23,983 bases of DNA, taken from the NCBI GenBank assembly GCA_016181985.1, contig JACOYG010000060.1, forward strand, positions 1-23,983. Reading direction: 5' to 3'. This stretch comes from Candidatus Nealsoniibacteriota bacterium. GTDB taxonomy: Bacteria > Patescibacteriota > Minisyncoccia > Minisyncoccales > MHMH01. The notes below the pieces were generated by a model. That model was not told the origin of the DNA. It ran no database searches and saw only the letters and a program-made list of their open reading frames with translations. Below are positions 14,224-21,031 of the stretch, piece after piece; the first letter of the stretch is position 1, and every line of letters starts with the position of its first letter. Both the position numbers and the translations under genes were made by a program.

Positions 14224-15172
14224 AAGTTTTTTTATATAAAAAATTGACCAATTCTTTAATAAGCCAGGGCAGGAATCCTAACATCTTCATTTTACCAATT
14301 TTTACCGCGGCGGAATAGCCCCCCAGCGGAATAAAAATACCGCGGAATTTAGGCTGATAAATAACCAGCGGCTTACCCTCAATGCTGTTCTTAATATTCA
14401 TGGCCGCGATTTCAGCTTGCTCTAAGGCGGGGCGGATCATTCCCGGATTGACTGAAGCGCAGTCGCCGACGGCAAAAACGTTTTTCTCTCCATCTGCCCT
14501 TAAATATTTATCAACTTTATATTCGCCCATTTTTACTCCGCCTGTCCAGATTAAATTATCAAATTTTAAAATTTCGCCATTTTCAAAAAATATCCTGCCC
14601 GGCTCTACCTTATTTAAGCGATAATCGCATAAAATATCAATGCCTAATTTCTTCAAACGGCGTTCAACTTTTATCTTAAAAGACTCTTCAAGGTTTGACA
14701 AAATGCACGGAGAACCCTCGATTAGTTTGATTCTTTCGCCTTCTAATTTGATAGCTAGCTGAGCGGCCAATTCAACTCCGGTTACGCCTCCGCCGATGAT
14801 TGAAATATCTCCGGCAGAAATTTTTCTTATTCTTTCGATATCTTCCAAGTTCTTGAAAGTCAAGGCATTATCCTTCAGACCCGGTATATTGTAATAATTG
14901 GTTTGAGCGCCAACCGCTAAAACCAAATAATCGTAATCTAAGCGCCGCCAATCCGCCACTTCTTTCTGTAAAAATTCAGCTTTAGCCGTTATGGGCAATT
15001 TTACCCTTTTTTCTTTTAACTCGTAAAGCTCGGGGGTGTACAGGTGATGATTATTTTTATCTATTAACGTTACCTGCCCCGGATAAAATCCTTCTAAAAT
15101 TTTAGCGCATCTTAATCCCGCAAACCCGGCGCCGAGAATAACAATTTTCTTTTGAGCAATTTTATTATGCAT
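14213..15172 (-). CDS. NDH-2-like FAD/NAD(P) oxidoreductase
   Basis: 319 residues, two-dinucleotide-binding-domain flavoprotein. FAD loop KIVILGAGFAGLRCAKIL (residues 9-26), LVLAVGAQTNYY, NAD(P) loop ISIIGGGVTGVELAAQL (about residues 124-140), and the C-terminal FAD motif VFAVGDCASV. The end FRGIFIPLGGYSAAVKIGKM with GFLPWLIKELVNFLYK resembles the membrane-facing helix of type II NADH dehydrogenases, though the protein is about 80 residues shorter than typical NDH-2. It would oxidise NAD(P)H and pass electrons to a quinone or other membrane acceptor, perhaps with the overlapping DoxX protein. It overlaps the Nudix gene by 8 nt. Confidence 0.85.
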   Translation of the reverse strand: MHNKIAQKKIVILGAGFAGLRCAKILEGFYPGQVTLIDKNNHHLYTPELYELKEKRVKLPITAKAEFLQKEVADWRRLDYDYLVLAVGAQTNYYNIPGLKDNALTFKNLEDIERIRKISAGDISIIGGGVTGVELAAQLAIKLEGERIKLIEGSPCILSNLEESFKIKVERRLKKLGIDILCDYRLNKVEPGRIFFENGEILKFDNLIWTGGVKMGEYKVDKYLRADGEKNVFAVGDCASVNPGMIRPALEQAEIAAMNIKNSIEGKPLVIYQPKFRGIFIPLGGYSAAVKIGKMKMLGFLPWLIKELVNFLYKKTYGV

Positions 15173-15566
15173 CGCTAATGCTTTTTAGTATATTATCTGT
15201 CATTTCAATTTCTCCTAAAATTCCGTCTATCAGATCATAATTTTTTGCCTCCCCCGAACTCACCCAAGCGTAATCAATATTGTCTTCGTCAAGTTTTACT
15301 TCTCCTGATTTATACTTTGCGTAATAACTTAAAATTACCACCGGTATGCCGTCGGGCCTGATGAAAGCGATATCCACCAGATAATTTAATGCGTCAACCT
15401 CAAGGCCGGTTTCTTCTCTTATTTCTCTCCTTAGAGATTTTTCTATGGCATTGTACCACTGCCCAGCTCCCGAAGCCGGCAAATTTATATAATCGTCCGT
15501 TTCCAGTCCACCGCCGGGCACCGTCCACTTGCCGGGGAACGCTTTTTTGTTTAAGCTTCTGCGCAA
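15165..15566 (-). CDS. Nudix hydrolase, possibly 5'-truncated
   Basis: 133 residues from a TTG start. The Nudix box is present with a long insertion between the GG and helix: GKWTVPGGGLETDDYIN, then LRREIREETGLEV with the REXXEE metal-binding core. That insertion is usual for one Nudix subfamily. The substrate (a nucleoside diphosphate derivative) cannot be told. The oddity is the start: relatives begin with a first strand that here would be YLILRRSLNKKAF, but only part of it follows the TTG. An ATG upstream (15594) opens MEIKDR in another frame, so one base change could restore a longer protein. First gene of the dnaG-rpoD operon. Confidence 0.8.
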   Translation of the reverse strand: MRRSLNKKAFPGKWTVPGGGLETDDYINLPASGAGQWYNAIEKSLRREIREETGLEVDALNYLVDIAFIRPDGIPVVILSYYAKYKSGEVKLDEDNIDYAWVSSGEAKNYDLIDGILGEIEMTDNILKSISDA

Positions 15567-15679
15567 TATTAAATATCCTGTCTTTAATTTCCATTATTTT
15601 TTATTAATTTTTTCCCACCTTAGACTTTGCGCAAATTTTTTTGTGTTTTTCATATATTTTTCACAAATCAACTACGCCT

Positions 15680-15898
15680 TTATTTTACTTCAAAATCGTT
15701 TTTGAGCAAACAAGATTGGCGCAAAATAGACCGGAAAGTGCCGACAGGAATTTCTTTTCTATTAGCCGGAACAATAACGGTTAGAGTTGGCCTGCCAACC
15801 CTGCGAAATTTTACATGACTGCCCTTTTGCGAAATATAAATAAAGCCCTTTCCTTGAAGGACTTGAATGATATGAGTCGATGAATATAATTTAGGCAT
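15680..15898 (-). CDS. hicA: HicA-type toxin
   Basis: 72 residues with the HicA/YcfA pattern: the catalytic GSHVKFRR (His about residue 28) and VPANRKEIPVGTFRSILRQ. HicA proteins are dsRBD-fold mRNA interferases. It follows hicB with an 8-nt overlap, so the order is antitoxin first. The N-terminus (MPKLYSSTHIIQVLQGKGF) and C-terminus look complete. Confidence 0.9.
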   Translation of the reverse strand: MPKLYSSTHIIQVLQGKGFIYISQKGSHVKFRRVGRPTLTVIVPANRKEIPVGTFRSILRQSCLLKNDFEVK

Positions 15899-16109
15899 GC
15901 GTCAAAGATAGCCCAACCACTTCAGGGCTTTCAACCTTAGTGATGCGCGGAGTTTTTATATCTTCAAAATACAATTCCAACGCTTCGTCTAGATTATCCA
16001 ACGCCTCTTTTTTCGTTTTACCGAAACTAGAAACATCAATGTTAAGACATTGGGCAACATAATACTTGCCCTCCTTCCAAACAATATTTTTAAAATTTAG
16101 TCTAGCCAT
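15891..16109 (-). CDS. hicB: HicB-type antitoxin
   Basis: 72 residues, the partial RNase H-like HicB fold: KEGKYYVAQCLNIDVSSFGKTKKEALDNLDEALELYFED. There is no C-terminal DNA-binding domain, so autoregulation would need another factor or the HicAB complex. A TGG-TAAAAT element 6 nt before ATG predicts a leaderless mRNA; no SD is seen. Confidence 0.9.
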   Translation of the reverse strand: MARLNFKNIVWKEGKYYVAQCLNIDVSSFGKTKKEALDNLDEALELYFEDIKTPRITKVESPEVVGLSLTHA

Positions 16110-16143
16110 ATATTTATTTTACCAGAATCAAGCAATTAGTCAA
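16110..16143 (-). promoter_or_regulatory. Leaderless promoter of hicBA
   Basis: Minus strand -35 TTGACT (16143-16138), 16-nt spacer ending TGG, -10 TAAAAT (16121-16116), 6 nt AAATAT, ATG 16109. Predicted +1 is the A of ATG. Confidence 0.65.
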
Positions 16144-16265
16144 CGTCTTGCCTAATCATGTCAATTTGAAAATATCCGAAAGGACGATTTTCCTTTAATT
16201 TTTTGAGTAATGCAAAAAGTCCGCCGGTAATTCTACCGTCTGAACTATCTTTTATGGCTTCAAAC

Positions 16266-16655
16266 CTAGTTCGCCTGGATTTCGCAGAAACTGCCAAGAA
16301 TTTCTTTGGACTTTGCGAGGTTTTTTTCTTCAACCAGAATATAGTTCGTCTCATAGGTTGAGACGATGAAAAGACTGATTCCGGCTTCGGCCAGGGGCTG
16401 GGACAAAGAAGCGATAACGCCGACTGAAAATAAATCAGCGGTGCCTTCCAGTTTAAAGGCCCGCCAATTTTTCTCCGCCAAAACTCCGCCGGGAATCTTA
16501 TCTTGCGGGCAAACAACGGACAATTCATCTTTGGTTCTGGTAATGGAACAAAAATTGATATCCATTGCCCAGCCGGGAATCGGGCTCTTTTTGTCAAAAT
16601 GGCAAATACCCAATTTTTCCGGCAATGTTGAAAGCGTAAATTTTTTTGTATTCAT
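16266..16655 (-). CDS. ACT-domain protein (ACT_7 / CASTOR-like)
   Basis: 129 residues from ATG 16655. A longer in-frame start at 16736 would read through the tRNA-Ser and is rejected. The sequence fits tandem ACT-like folding: LGICHFDKKSPIPGWAMDINFCSITRTKDELSVVCPQD, then WRAFKLEGTADLFSVGVIASLSQPLAEAGISLFIVSTYETNYILVEEKNL. These proteins bind small ligands, often amino acids; the ligand is unknown. Its start codon uses the terminal A of the CCA of tRNA-Ser, so tRNA 3' processing would destroy the start codon on that transcript. No SD is visible (the upstream sequence is the acceptor stem). Confidence 0.85.
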   Translation of the reverse strand: MNTKKFTLSTLPEKLGICHFDKKSPIPGWAMDINFCSITRTKDELSVVCPQDKIPGGVLAEKNWRAFKLEGTADLFSVGVIASLSQPLAEAGISLFIVSTYETNYILVEEKNLAKSKEILGSFCEIQAN

Positions 16656-16742
16656 GGCGGAGGAGGTGGGATTCGAACCCACGGTACCTTTCAGTACACA
16701 GTCTTTCCAGGACTGCTGTTTAAACCGCTCGCACACTCCTCC
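16655..16742 (-). tRNA. tRNA-Ser(GGA)
   Basis: 88 nt including encoded CCA. Acceptor GGAGGAG/CTCCTCC with discriminator G73, anticodon loop CTGGAAA with anticodon GGA, a long class II variable arm (TACTGAAAGGTA region) and T-arm GTGGG-TTCGAAT-CCCAC. The 5' end abuts the toxin stop codon with no gap and the final A is the first base of the ACT-gene start codon. Confidence 0.95.
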
Positions 16743-16997
16743 TTAATAAATTTCATGTCCTCCTATTGCATAAAATTTTACTTTATCTTTTTCTAAAAAT
16801 GTAAAAATAATTCGGCAGCGTTCATCGATGGAAAAAGCCAGAAAATCGCCTAAACGTCCGTGAAGTTTATGAGTCTTAAGCCGTGAATCAAACGGGTCAT
16901 TGCGGAAAATTATTTCTTTTTCTTCGGCTTTTCGCTGAATTTCTAACGGCAAGCGCTTGTATTTTCGTTTAAATTCCGGCGAATAAAAAATCGTCAT
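16743..16997 (-). CDS. RelE/YafQ-like toxin
   Basis: 84 residues: TIFYSPEFKRKYKRLPLEIQRKAEEKEIIFRNDPFDSRLKTHKLHGRL, then FLAFSIDERCRIIFTFLEKDKVKFYAIGGHEIY. The LKTHKL and C-terminal GGHEIY blocks are those of RelE/ParE-superfamily toxins near YafQ. Ribosome-dependent mRNA cleavage is inferred. It starts 4 nt after the RHH antitoxin. The stop codon touches the first base of tRNA-Ser. Confidence 0.88.
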   Translation of the reverse strand: MTIFYSPEFKRKYKRLPLEIQRKAEEKEIIFRNDPFDSRLKTHKLHGRLGDFLAFSIDERCRIIFTFLEKDKVKFYAIGGHEIY

Positions 16998-17001
16998 GCG
17001 T

Positions 17002-17220
17002 TTAACGCAAGTCTTTTAGGGAATGTAAAATTTTTCCCTTTCCCGATCGAAATTCGGCTTCGCTTTTCTTGATTTGGGACAATAAATCTTCTTCGGCAAT
17101 TCTTTCGCGAATAAGCTCTCGTAAAAATTCGCTCCTGGTGGAATAATGACCCCTTCCTAACAATTTATCGATTTCTCGGCTTAATTCTCTTGGTAATGAA
17201 ATATTCACTATATCTCTCAT
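17002..17220 (-). CDS. Ribbon-helix-helix antitoxin
   Basis: 72 residues. The N-terminal strand and helices DIVNISLPRELSREIDKLL, then YSTRSEFLRELIRERI, form an RHH (CopG/ParD-like) DNA-binding domain. The acidic/basic C-terminal part (residues about 45-72) would wrap the toxin. The gene is preceded by a perfect-hexamer promoter overlaid with a 7+5+7 palindrome, the expected autorepression site. Confidence 0.88.
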   Translation of the reverse strand: MRDIVNISLPRELSREIDKLLGRGHYSTRSEFLRELIRERIAEEDLLSQIKKSEAEFRSGKGKILHSLKDLR

Positions 17221-17233
17221 ATATTTTTATATT

Positions 17234-17262
17234 ATTGTAATAAATTGTATTACAGTTGTCAA
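17234..17262 (-). promoter_or_regulatory. Promoter with palindromic operator of the RHH/RelE pair
   Basis: Minus strand -35 TTGACA (17262-17257), 17-nt spacer, -10 TACAAT (17239-17234), 13 nt to ATG 17220. The palindrome TGTAATA-N5-TATTACA (17236-17254) covers the spacer and most of the -10, so a bound RHH dimer would block polymerase. Confidence 0.8.
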
Positions 17263-17268
17263 ATGCAA

Positions 17269-17802
17269 TTACCTGGGTAATCCAGAAATTATTTTGGCGA
17301 TGTTGGGATGCTGGGTATTAAATTTATACACAAAAAGCTTCAAGATTACAAGGAAATCTTCAACTTCGTCCTTGAAATCTTCCGGCCCCTGGAATATCTC
17401 CCATAATTCCTCTTTGAGATTTTTTAAGTAATGGGTCAGAACCTCCTTATTGGCTTTTTCTTTCAAATATTGAATAATCTTTTTGAACTCTCCCCTATCA
17501 AGCCAAGCGCCATGGCAAATATTGCAAACATCAACTTTAATGCCCGAATCGCCGTAATCGGTTTCATAAAGCGGCAATCTGTCCGTCGGGCAAAGCTTTT
17601 GGCCCGGGGAAATCTTGAATTTTTCTTCATCCTTCCATAAATCAATATCAAGCCACCTTAAATCTCTGTCCTTGTAATCTTTTGCCAAACGGAGTTCTTC
17701 CTCTTCGAACCAAAGACCAAGGCATTTTGGACAATAGTCCACCCCAACGCCTGATAATACTGTTTGCTCTAATTTATTTTTTTTATCAATGGGACACAGC
17801 AT
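17269..17802 (-). CDS. Protein with two zf-TFIIB-like zinc ribbons
   Basis: 177 residues from ATG 17802. The earlier in-frame ATG at 17835 lies in the loop of a hairpin repeat and adds eleven unconserved residues. Two zinc ribbons: LCPIDKKNKLEQTVLSG with DYCPKCLGLWFEEEEL, and LCPTDRLPLYETD with DVCNICHGAWLDRGEF (pattern CPxD-x15-20-CPxCxGxWxD/E). The C-terminal 70 residues are helical without known motifs. Zinc binding is well supported. A nucleic-acid or protein-interaction role is possible but not shown. Confidence 0.85.
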   Translation of the reverse strand: MLCPIDKKNKLEQTVLSGVGVDYCPKCLGLWFEEEELRLAKDYKDRDLRWLDIDLWKDEEKFKISPGQKLCPTDRLPLYETDYGDSGIKVDVCNICHGAWLDRGEFKKIIQYLKEKANKEVLTHYLKNLKEELWEIFQGPEDFKDEVEDFLVILKLFVYKFNTQHPNIAKIISGLPR

Positions 17803-17815
17803 AATTGAATGTTTT

Positions 17816-17857
17816 GAGGTCCGACCTCCCGTCATATTTGTCGGGAGGTCAGACCTC
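17816..17857. repeat. Long hairpin built of two GAGGTCnGACCTC palindromes
   Basis: Arms GAGGTCCGACCTCCCG (17816-17831) and CGGGAGGTCAGACCTC (17842-17857) pair over 16 positions with one mismatch around a 10-nt loop. Each arm contains its own palindrome GAGGTC-n-GACCTC. No T-run follows on either strand, so it is not a plain terminator; it looks like a dispersed palindromic element between htpX and the zinc-ribbon gene. Confidence 0.7.
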
Positions 17858-17864
17858 TTAATAT

Positions 17865-18758
17865 TTAAATTTTTAAATCGCGAAGCGCTTTTATTCTCTC
17901 TCTTATCGGCGGATGCGTTTGAAACAAATTTGAAAAACTTTTTCCCTTGAGGGGGTTGGCGATGAAAAGATGGGCAACGGACGGCGAGGCAACCGTTAAT
18001 TGATTTTTATCGGCAGAAATTTTTTCCAAAGCCCTGGCCAGGCCTTCGGGATAGCGGGTGAGCAAAGCGCCCGACGCGTCGGCCAAGAATTCCCTTTTAC
18101 GGGAAACGGCCATTTGTATAAGTATTGCCACAATAGGCGAAAGAATCGCTAAAACTATTCCGACTAAGGCCAGGATTGAGCCGGCCTGTCCCGAATCTCT
18201 GTCGTCGCGCCTTCTCATTCCGCCGAACATCAAAGATCTCGTAAAAAAATTGGAAACTATGCCGATAAAACCGACCAAAACAACGACGATTGTCATTAAC
18301 AGCATATCTTTGTTTCCAATGTGCGACAATTCGTGGCCGATTACTCCTTCCAGTTCCGATCTGTCTAACTTTTCCAGAAGTCCGCGAGTAACGCACAAAA
18401 TTGCGTGATTTTTGTCGCGGCCCGTCGTAAACGCATTCGGCTGCGGCTCGTTCAGAATATAAATTTTCGGCAGGGGCAGTCCGGCTGTAATGCAAAGATT
18501 TTCAACTGTTCTGTAAAGTTCGGGACTGTCTTCTTTTTTAATCGGAATTGCCCGGGTTATTGATAAAATGATTTTATCGGAAGACCAAAAACTTATAAAA
18601 TTCATCAGAACGGCAAAAATAACCGCGTAAATCAGAATCGCCTGATTTTGCAAAATATTGCTGAAAACCGAGCCCAAACCGATGACAAATAACAAGAACA
18701 GGGTTATCAGAATCCATGTCTTTCTGATATTCGATTCGGCGGAAGTGTATAACGTCAT
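17865..18758 (-). CDS. htpX: Membrane zinc metalloprotease HtpX (M48)
   Basis: 297 residues. Two N-terminal helices (about residues 15-55), catalytic VIGHELSHIGN (HExxH at about residues 140-144), two more helices (MLLMTIVVVLVGFIGIVSNF and ILALVGIVLAILSPIVAILI), and SRKREFLADASGA with the third zinc ligand Glu. M48 HtpX degrades misfolded membrane proteins. It lies 1 nt after lemA, the common lemA-htpX pair. A loop between helices 3 and 4 contains RRRDDRDSGQAG, part of it encoded by a GC-rich repeat-like stretch. Confidence 0.95.
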   Translation of the reverse strand: MTLYTSAESNIRKTWILITLFLLFVIGLGSVFSNILQNQAILIYAVIFAVLMNFISFWSSDKIILSITRAIPIKKEDSPELYRTVENLCITAGLPLPKIYILNEPQPNAFTTGRDKNHAILCVTRGLLEKLDRSELEGVIGHELSHIGNKDMLLMTIVVVLVGFIGIVSNFFTRSLMFGGMRRRDDRDSGQAGSILALVGIVLAILSPIVAILIQMAVSRKREFLADASGALLTRYPEGLARALEKISADKNQLTVASPSVAHLFIANPLKGKSFSNLFQTHPPIRERIKALRDLKI

Positions 18759-18759
18759 T

Positions 18760-19314
18760 TTAAAATTTGACTTGCGGGACTTCTCTTTCCGCCGCCTCGC
18801 CTATTTCAAAGAACTCCATTCGGCGAAAACCGAAAGTCTGGGCGATAATTTTATCGGGGAAACTTTCAGTTTTTATATTAAGATCTCTCACATTTCCGTT
18901 GTAAAAACGCCGGGCGGCCTGAATTTTGTCTTCGGTATCTCTAAGCTCGCGCTGAAGCTCCAGGAAGTTTACCGAGGCCTTCAGGTCGGGGTAGTTTTCT
19001 GAAACTGCAAAAAGCGACTTTAACGTTGAGGAAAGAAAATTTTCCGCCTCTCCCCTTTCTTTTATTGTTTGCGCTCCCATGGCCTGCGTTCTGGCTTGGG
19101 TCACTTTTTCCAAAAGCTCTCTTTCATGGCTGGCATAACCCTTAACCGCCTCTACGAGATTAGGGATTAAATCGTGTCTTCTCTTCAATTGAACATCTAT
19201 ATCCGACCAGGCCTCTTTGGCGCGGTTGCGCAAAGAAACAAACCGGTTATAAACGGCCACGAACCAAAAAGCTACTACTCCTGCGATGATTAAAATGACG
19301 GTAAATGTATTCAT
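18760..19314 (-). CDS. lemA: LemA family protein
   Basis: 184 residues: an N-terminal membrane helix (VILIIAGVVAFWFVAVY), then the LemA core YNRFVSLRNRAKEAWSDIDVQLKRRHDLIPNLVEAVKGYASHE and the helical remainder ending IAQTFGFRRMEFFEIGEAAEREVPQVKF. Residues around DLIPNLVE are the most conserved in the family. LemA is an extracytoplasmic helical-bundle protein of unknown exact role, often paired with HtpX. It starts 6 nt after an extended -10 and has no SD; htpX follows 1 nt after its stop. Confidence 0.95.
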   Translation of the reverse strand: MNTFTVILIIAGVVAFWFVAVYNRFVSLRNRAKEAWSDIDVQLKRRHDLIPNLVEAVKGYASHERELLEKVTQARTQAMGAQTIKERGEAENFLSSTLKSLFAVSENYPDLKASVNFLELQRELRDTEDKIQAARRFYNGNVRDLNIKTESFPDKIIAQTFGFRRMEFFEIGEAAEREVPQVKF

Positions 19315-19329
19315 GCCTTTATTATACCA
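19315..19329 (-). promoter_or_regulatory. Leaderless extended -10 promoter of lemA-htpX
   Basis: Minus strand TGG-TATAAT (19329-19321), 6 nt AAAGGC, ATG 19314. The T of TGG is the end of the groEL terminator U-tract. AAAGGC is too close to ATG to act as an SD. Confidence 0.65.
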
Positions 19330-19357
19330 AAAACCACGCCTATAACAATAGGAGTGG
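19329..19357 (-). terminator. Terminator of groES-groEL
   Basis: Minus strand: 10-position stem with one mismatch (arms 19357-19348 and 19343-19334, loop TGTT), followed by TTTTT (19333-19329). Confidence 0.8.
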
Positions 19358-19365
19358 CTTAAGGT

Positions 19366-19397
19366 TTAAAAATTAGAAATTAAGAATTAAAAATTTT
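19366..19397. repeat. AT-rich AATTA-type simple repeat
   Basis: Between the groEL stop and its terminator the sequence is a degenerate run of AAATTA/AGAATTA-like units. It has no coding or pairing signal I can support. Confidence 0.35.
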
Positions 19398-19400
19398 CGA

Positions 19401-21023
19401 TTAGTATCCCATGTCCATGCCCTGGGGCATGCCGCCTTTTTCTTTCTTTTCTTCCGGTTTTTCGGCTACAACGCACTCGGTAGTCAGGAACATGGAAGCT
19501 GCCGAAGCCGCGTTTTCCAAAGTGGTTCTCACGACCTTGGTCGGATCAATAACTCCGGCCTGAATAAGATTTTTATATTCCATGGCTTGAGCGTCAAAGC
19601 CGGAAAATTCGTCCATTTCTTTCACCTTTGCCACTACCACCGCGCCGTCAAGGCCGGCGTTTTCGGTAATCTGCCTTATGGGCCCCTCAAGAGCTCTTTT
19701 AAGAATATTCAAACCGGTTTTCTCGTCTCCCTCCAGTTCAATTTTTTCCAAAACGGAAACCGCCCTTAATAAAGCGGTGCCGCCTCCAGGCAATATCCCC
19801 TCTTCAACCGCGGCTCTGGTGGCATTTAAGGCGTTTTCAATTTTCTTTTGTTTCGCTTTTTGCTCCAGCTCCGTTGCCGCTCCCACCTTAATAACAGCTA
19901 CTCCGCCCGCAAGCTTGGCTAATCTTTCCTGCAGTTTTTCTTTGTCAAAATCGGAAGTGGTGATTTTAATTTCGTTTTTAATCTGTTTCACTCTGGCTTC
20001 AATCGCCTCTTTGGATCCCTTGCCTTCAACGATCGTGGTATTTTCTTTTTTGGCAACAACCTTTCTGGCCTGGCCAAGCATTTCCAGCTCGATTTTATCC
20101 AATTTCAAACCGATTTCTTCGGAAATAACTTTGGCGCCAGTAACCACCGCTATATCTTCGAGCATTTCCTTTTTTCTGTCGCCAAAACCGGGCGCCTTAA
20201 TGGCTAAAGCGCTGAATATGCCGCGGAGCTTGTTAACCACCAAGGTGGCTAAAGCTTCTCCTTCAACTTCGTCGGCGATAATAACCAATTCTTTCTTGCC
20301 AGCTTGGGCGACTTTTTCCAAAACAGGCAAAATTTCCTGTAAAGAAGAAATCTTTTTGTCGGTGATCAGCATATATGGATCATCCATAGTTGATTCCATT
20401 CTTTCGGCATCGGTAATCATATAAGGAGAAATATATCCCTTATCAAATTGTAGGCCTTTGACGATTTCTTTTTCCAAGCCGAACTTCTTTGATTCTTCGA
20501 CGGTTATTACGCCGTCTTTGCCGACTTCAGAAAAAATCTCGCCGATTAAATTGCCGACTTCGCGATCCAAGCTAGCAATGGTCGCCACTTGAGCGGTTTC
20601 TTCCTTTTGGGAAATTGCTTTGGATTTGCTTTTTAAATACTCAACAATAGCTTTTACTCCTTTTTGAATCCCCCGCCTTAAAGCCAAGGGATCGGCTCCG
20701 GCTGTGACATTTTTAAGGCCTTCCGAAATAATCGCTCTCGTTAAAACCATGGAGGTGGTAGTTCCGTCTCCGGCCGCGCCGCTTGTTTTTTCGGCTACCT
20801 CTCTTACGATTTCCACGCCCATTTGTTCAACCTTGTCTTCCAATTCAATTTCTTTGGCAATACTCACGCCATCGTCGGAAATTTCGGGAGCTCCGAAGCC
20901 CTTATCTAAAACAACTAGCCTGGCTTTTGGCCCCAAGGTGATTTTTATAGCATCAGTAAGTTTGTTGATGCCGGCCAGCAATTTGCTTCTGGCGGCTTCG
21001 CTGAATAAAATTTGTTTGCTCAT
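19401..21023 (-). CDS. groEL: Chaperonin GroEL
   Basis: 540 residues, the usual length. ATP-site blocks TLGPKARLVVLDKGFGAPEISDDGVSIAKEI and GAAGDGTTTSMVLTRAI; apical domain GYISPYMITDAERM; equatorial return VEEGILPGGGTALLRA; C-terminal GGMPQGMDMGY, a short form of the Gly-Gly-Met tail. It folds proteins in the cytosol with GroES. It follows groES after an 87-nt gap containing a repeat/hairpin. No SD precedes the ATG. Confidence 0.98.
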   Translation of the reverse strand: MSKQILFSEAARSKLLAGINKLTDAIKITLGPKARLVVLDKGFGAPEISDDGVSIAKEIELEDKVEQMGVEIVREVAEKTSGAAGDGTTTSMVLTRAIISEGLKNVTAGADPLALRRGIQKGVKAIVEYLKSKSKAISQKEETAQVATIASLDREVGNLIGEIFSEVGKDGVITVEESKKFGLEKEIVKGLQFDKGYISPYMITDAERMESTMDDPYMLITDKKISSLQEILPVLEKVAQAGKKELVIIADEVEGEALATLVVNKLRGIFSALAIKAPGFGDRKKEMLEDIAVVTGAKVISEEIGLKLDKIELEMLGQARKVVAKKENTTIVEGKGSKEAIEARVKQIKNEIKITTSDFDKEKLQERLAKLAGGVAVIKVGAATELEQKAKQKKIENALNATRAAVEEGILPGGGTALLRAVSVLEKIELEGDEKTGLNILKRALEGPIRQITENAGLDGAVVVAKVKEMDEFSGFDAQAMEYKNLIQAGVIDPTKVVRTTLENAASAASMFLTTECVVAEKPEEKKEKGGMPQGMDMGY

Positions 21024-21031
21024 AATATATA

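Noticed and set aside
16136..16265. Open frame on the minus strand after the ACT gene reading like protein (FEAIKDSSDGRITGG, LLKKLKENRPFGYFQID).
   Set aside because: It has no start of its own, continues from the out-of-frame shadow of the ACT gene, and ends inside the hicBA promoter. It could be the tail of a decayed gene but I cannot support a call.
16656..16736. N-terminal extension of the ACT protein beginning MCERFKQQS.
   Set aside because: It is the tRNA-Ser sequence read as codons; the tRNA is unambiguous.
17816..17857. Hairpin as a Rho-independent terminator of htpX.
   Set aside because: No T-run follows the stem on the minus strand; listed as a repeat element instead.
19678..20424. 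248-residue plus-strand frame inside groEL.
   Set aside because: Antisense shadow of groEL with no start signal and low-complexity Ser/Leu composition.
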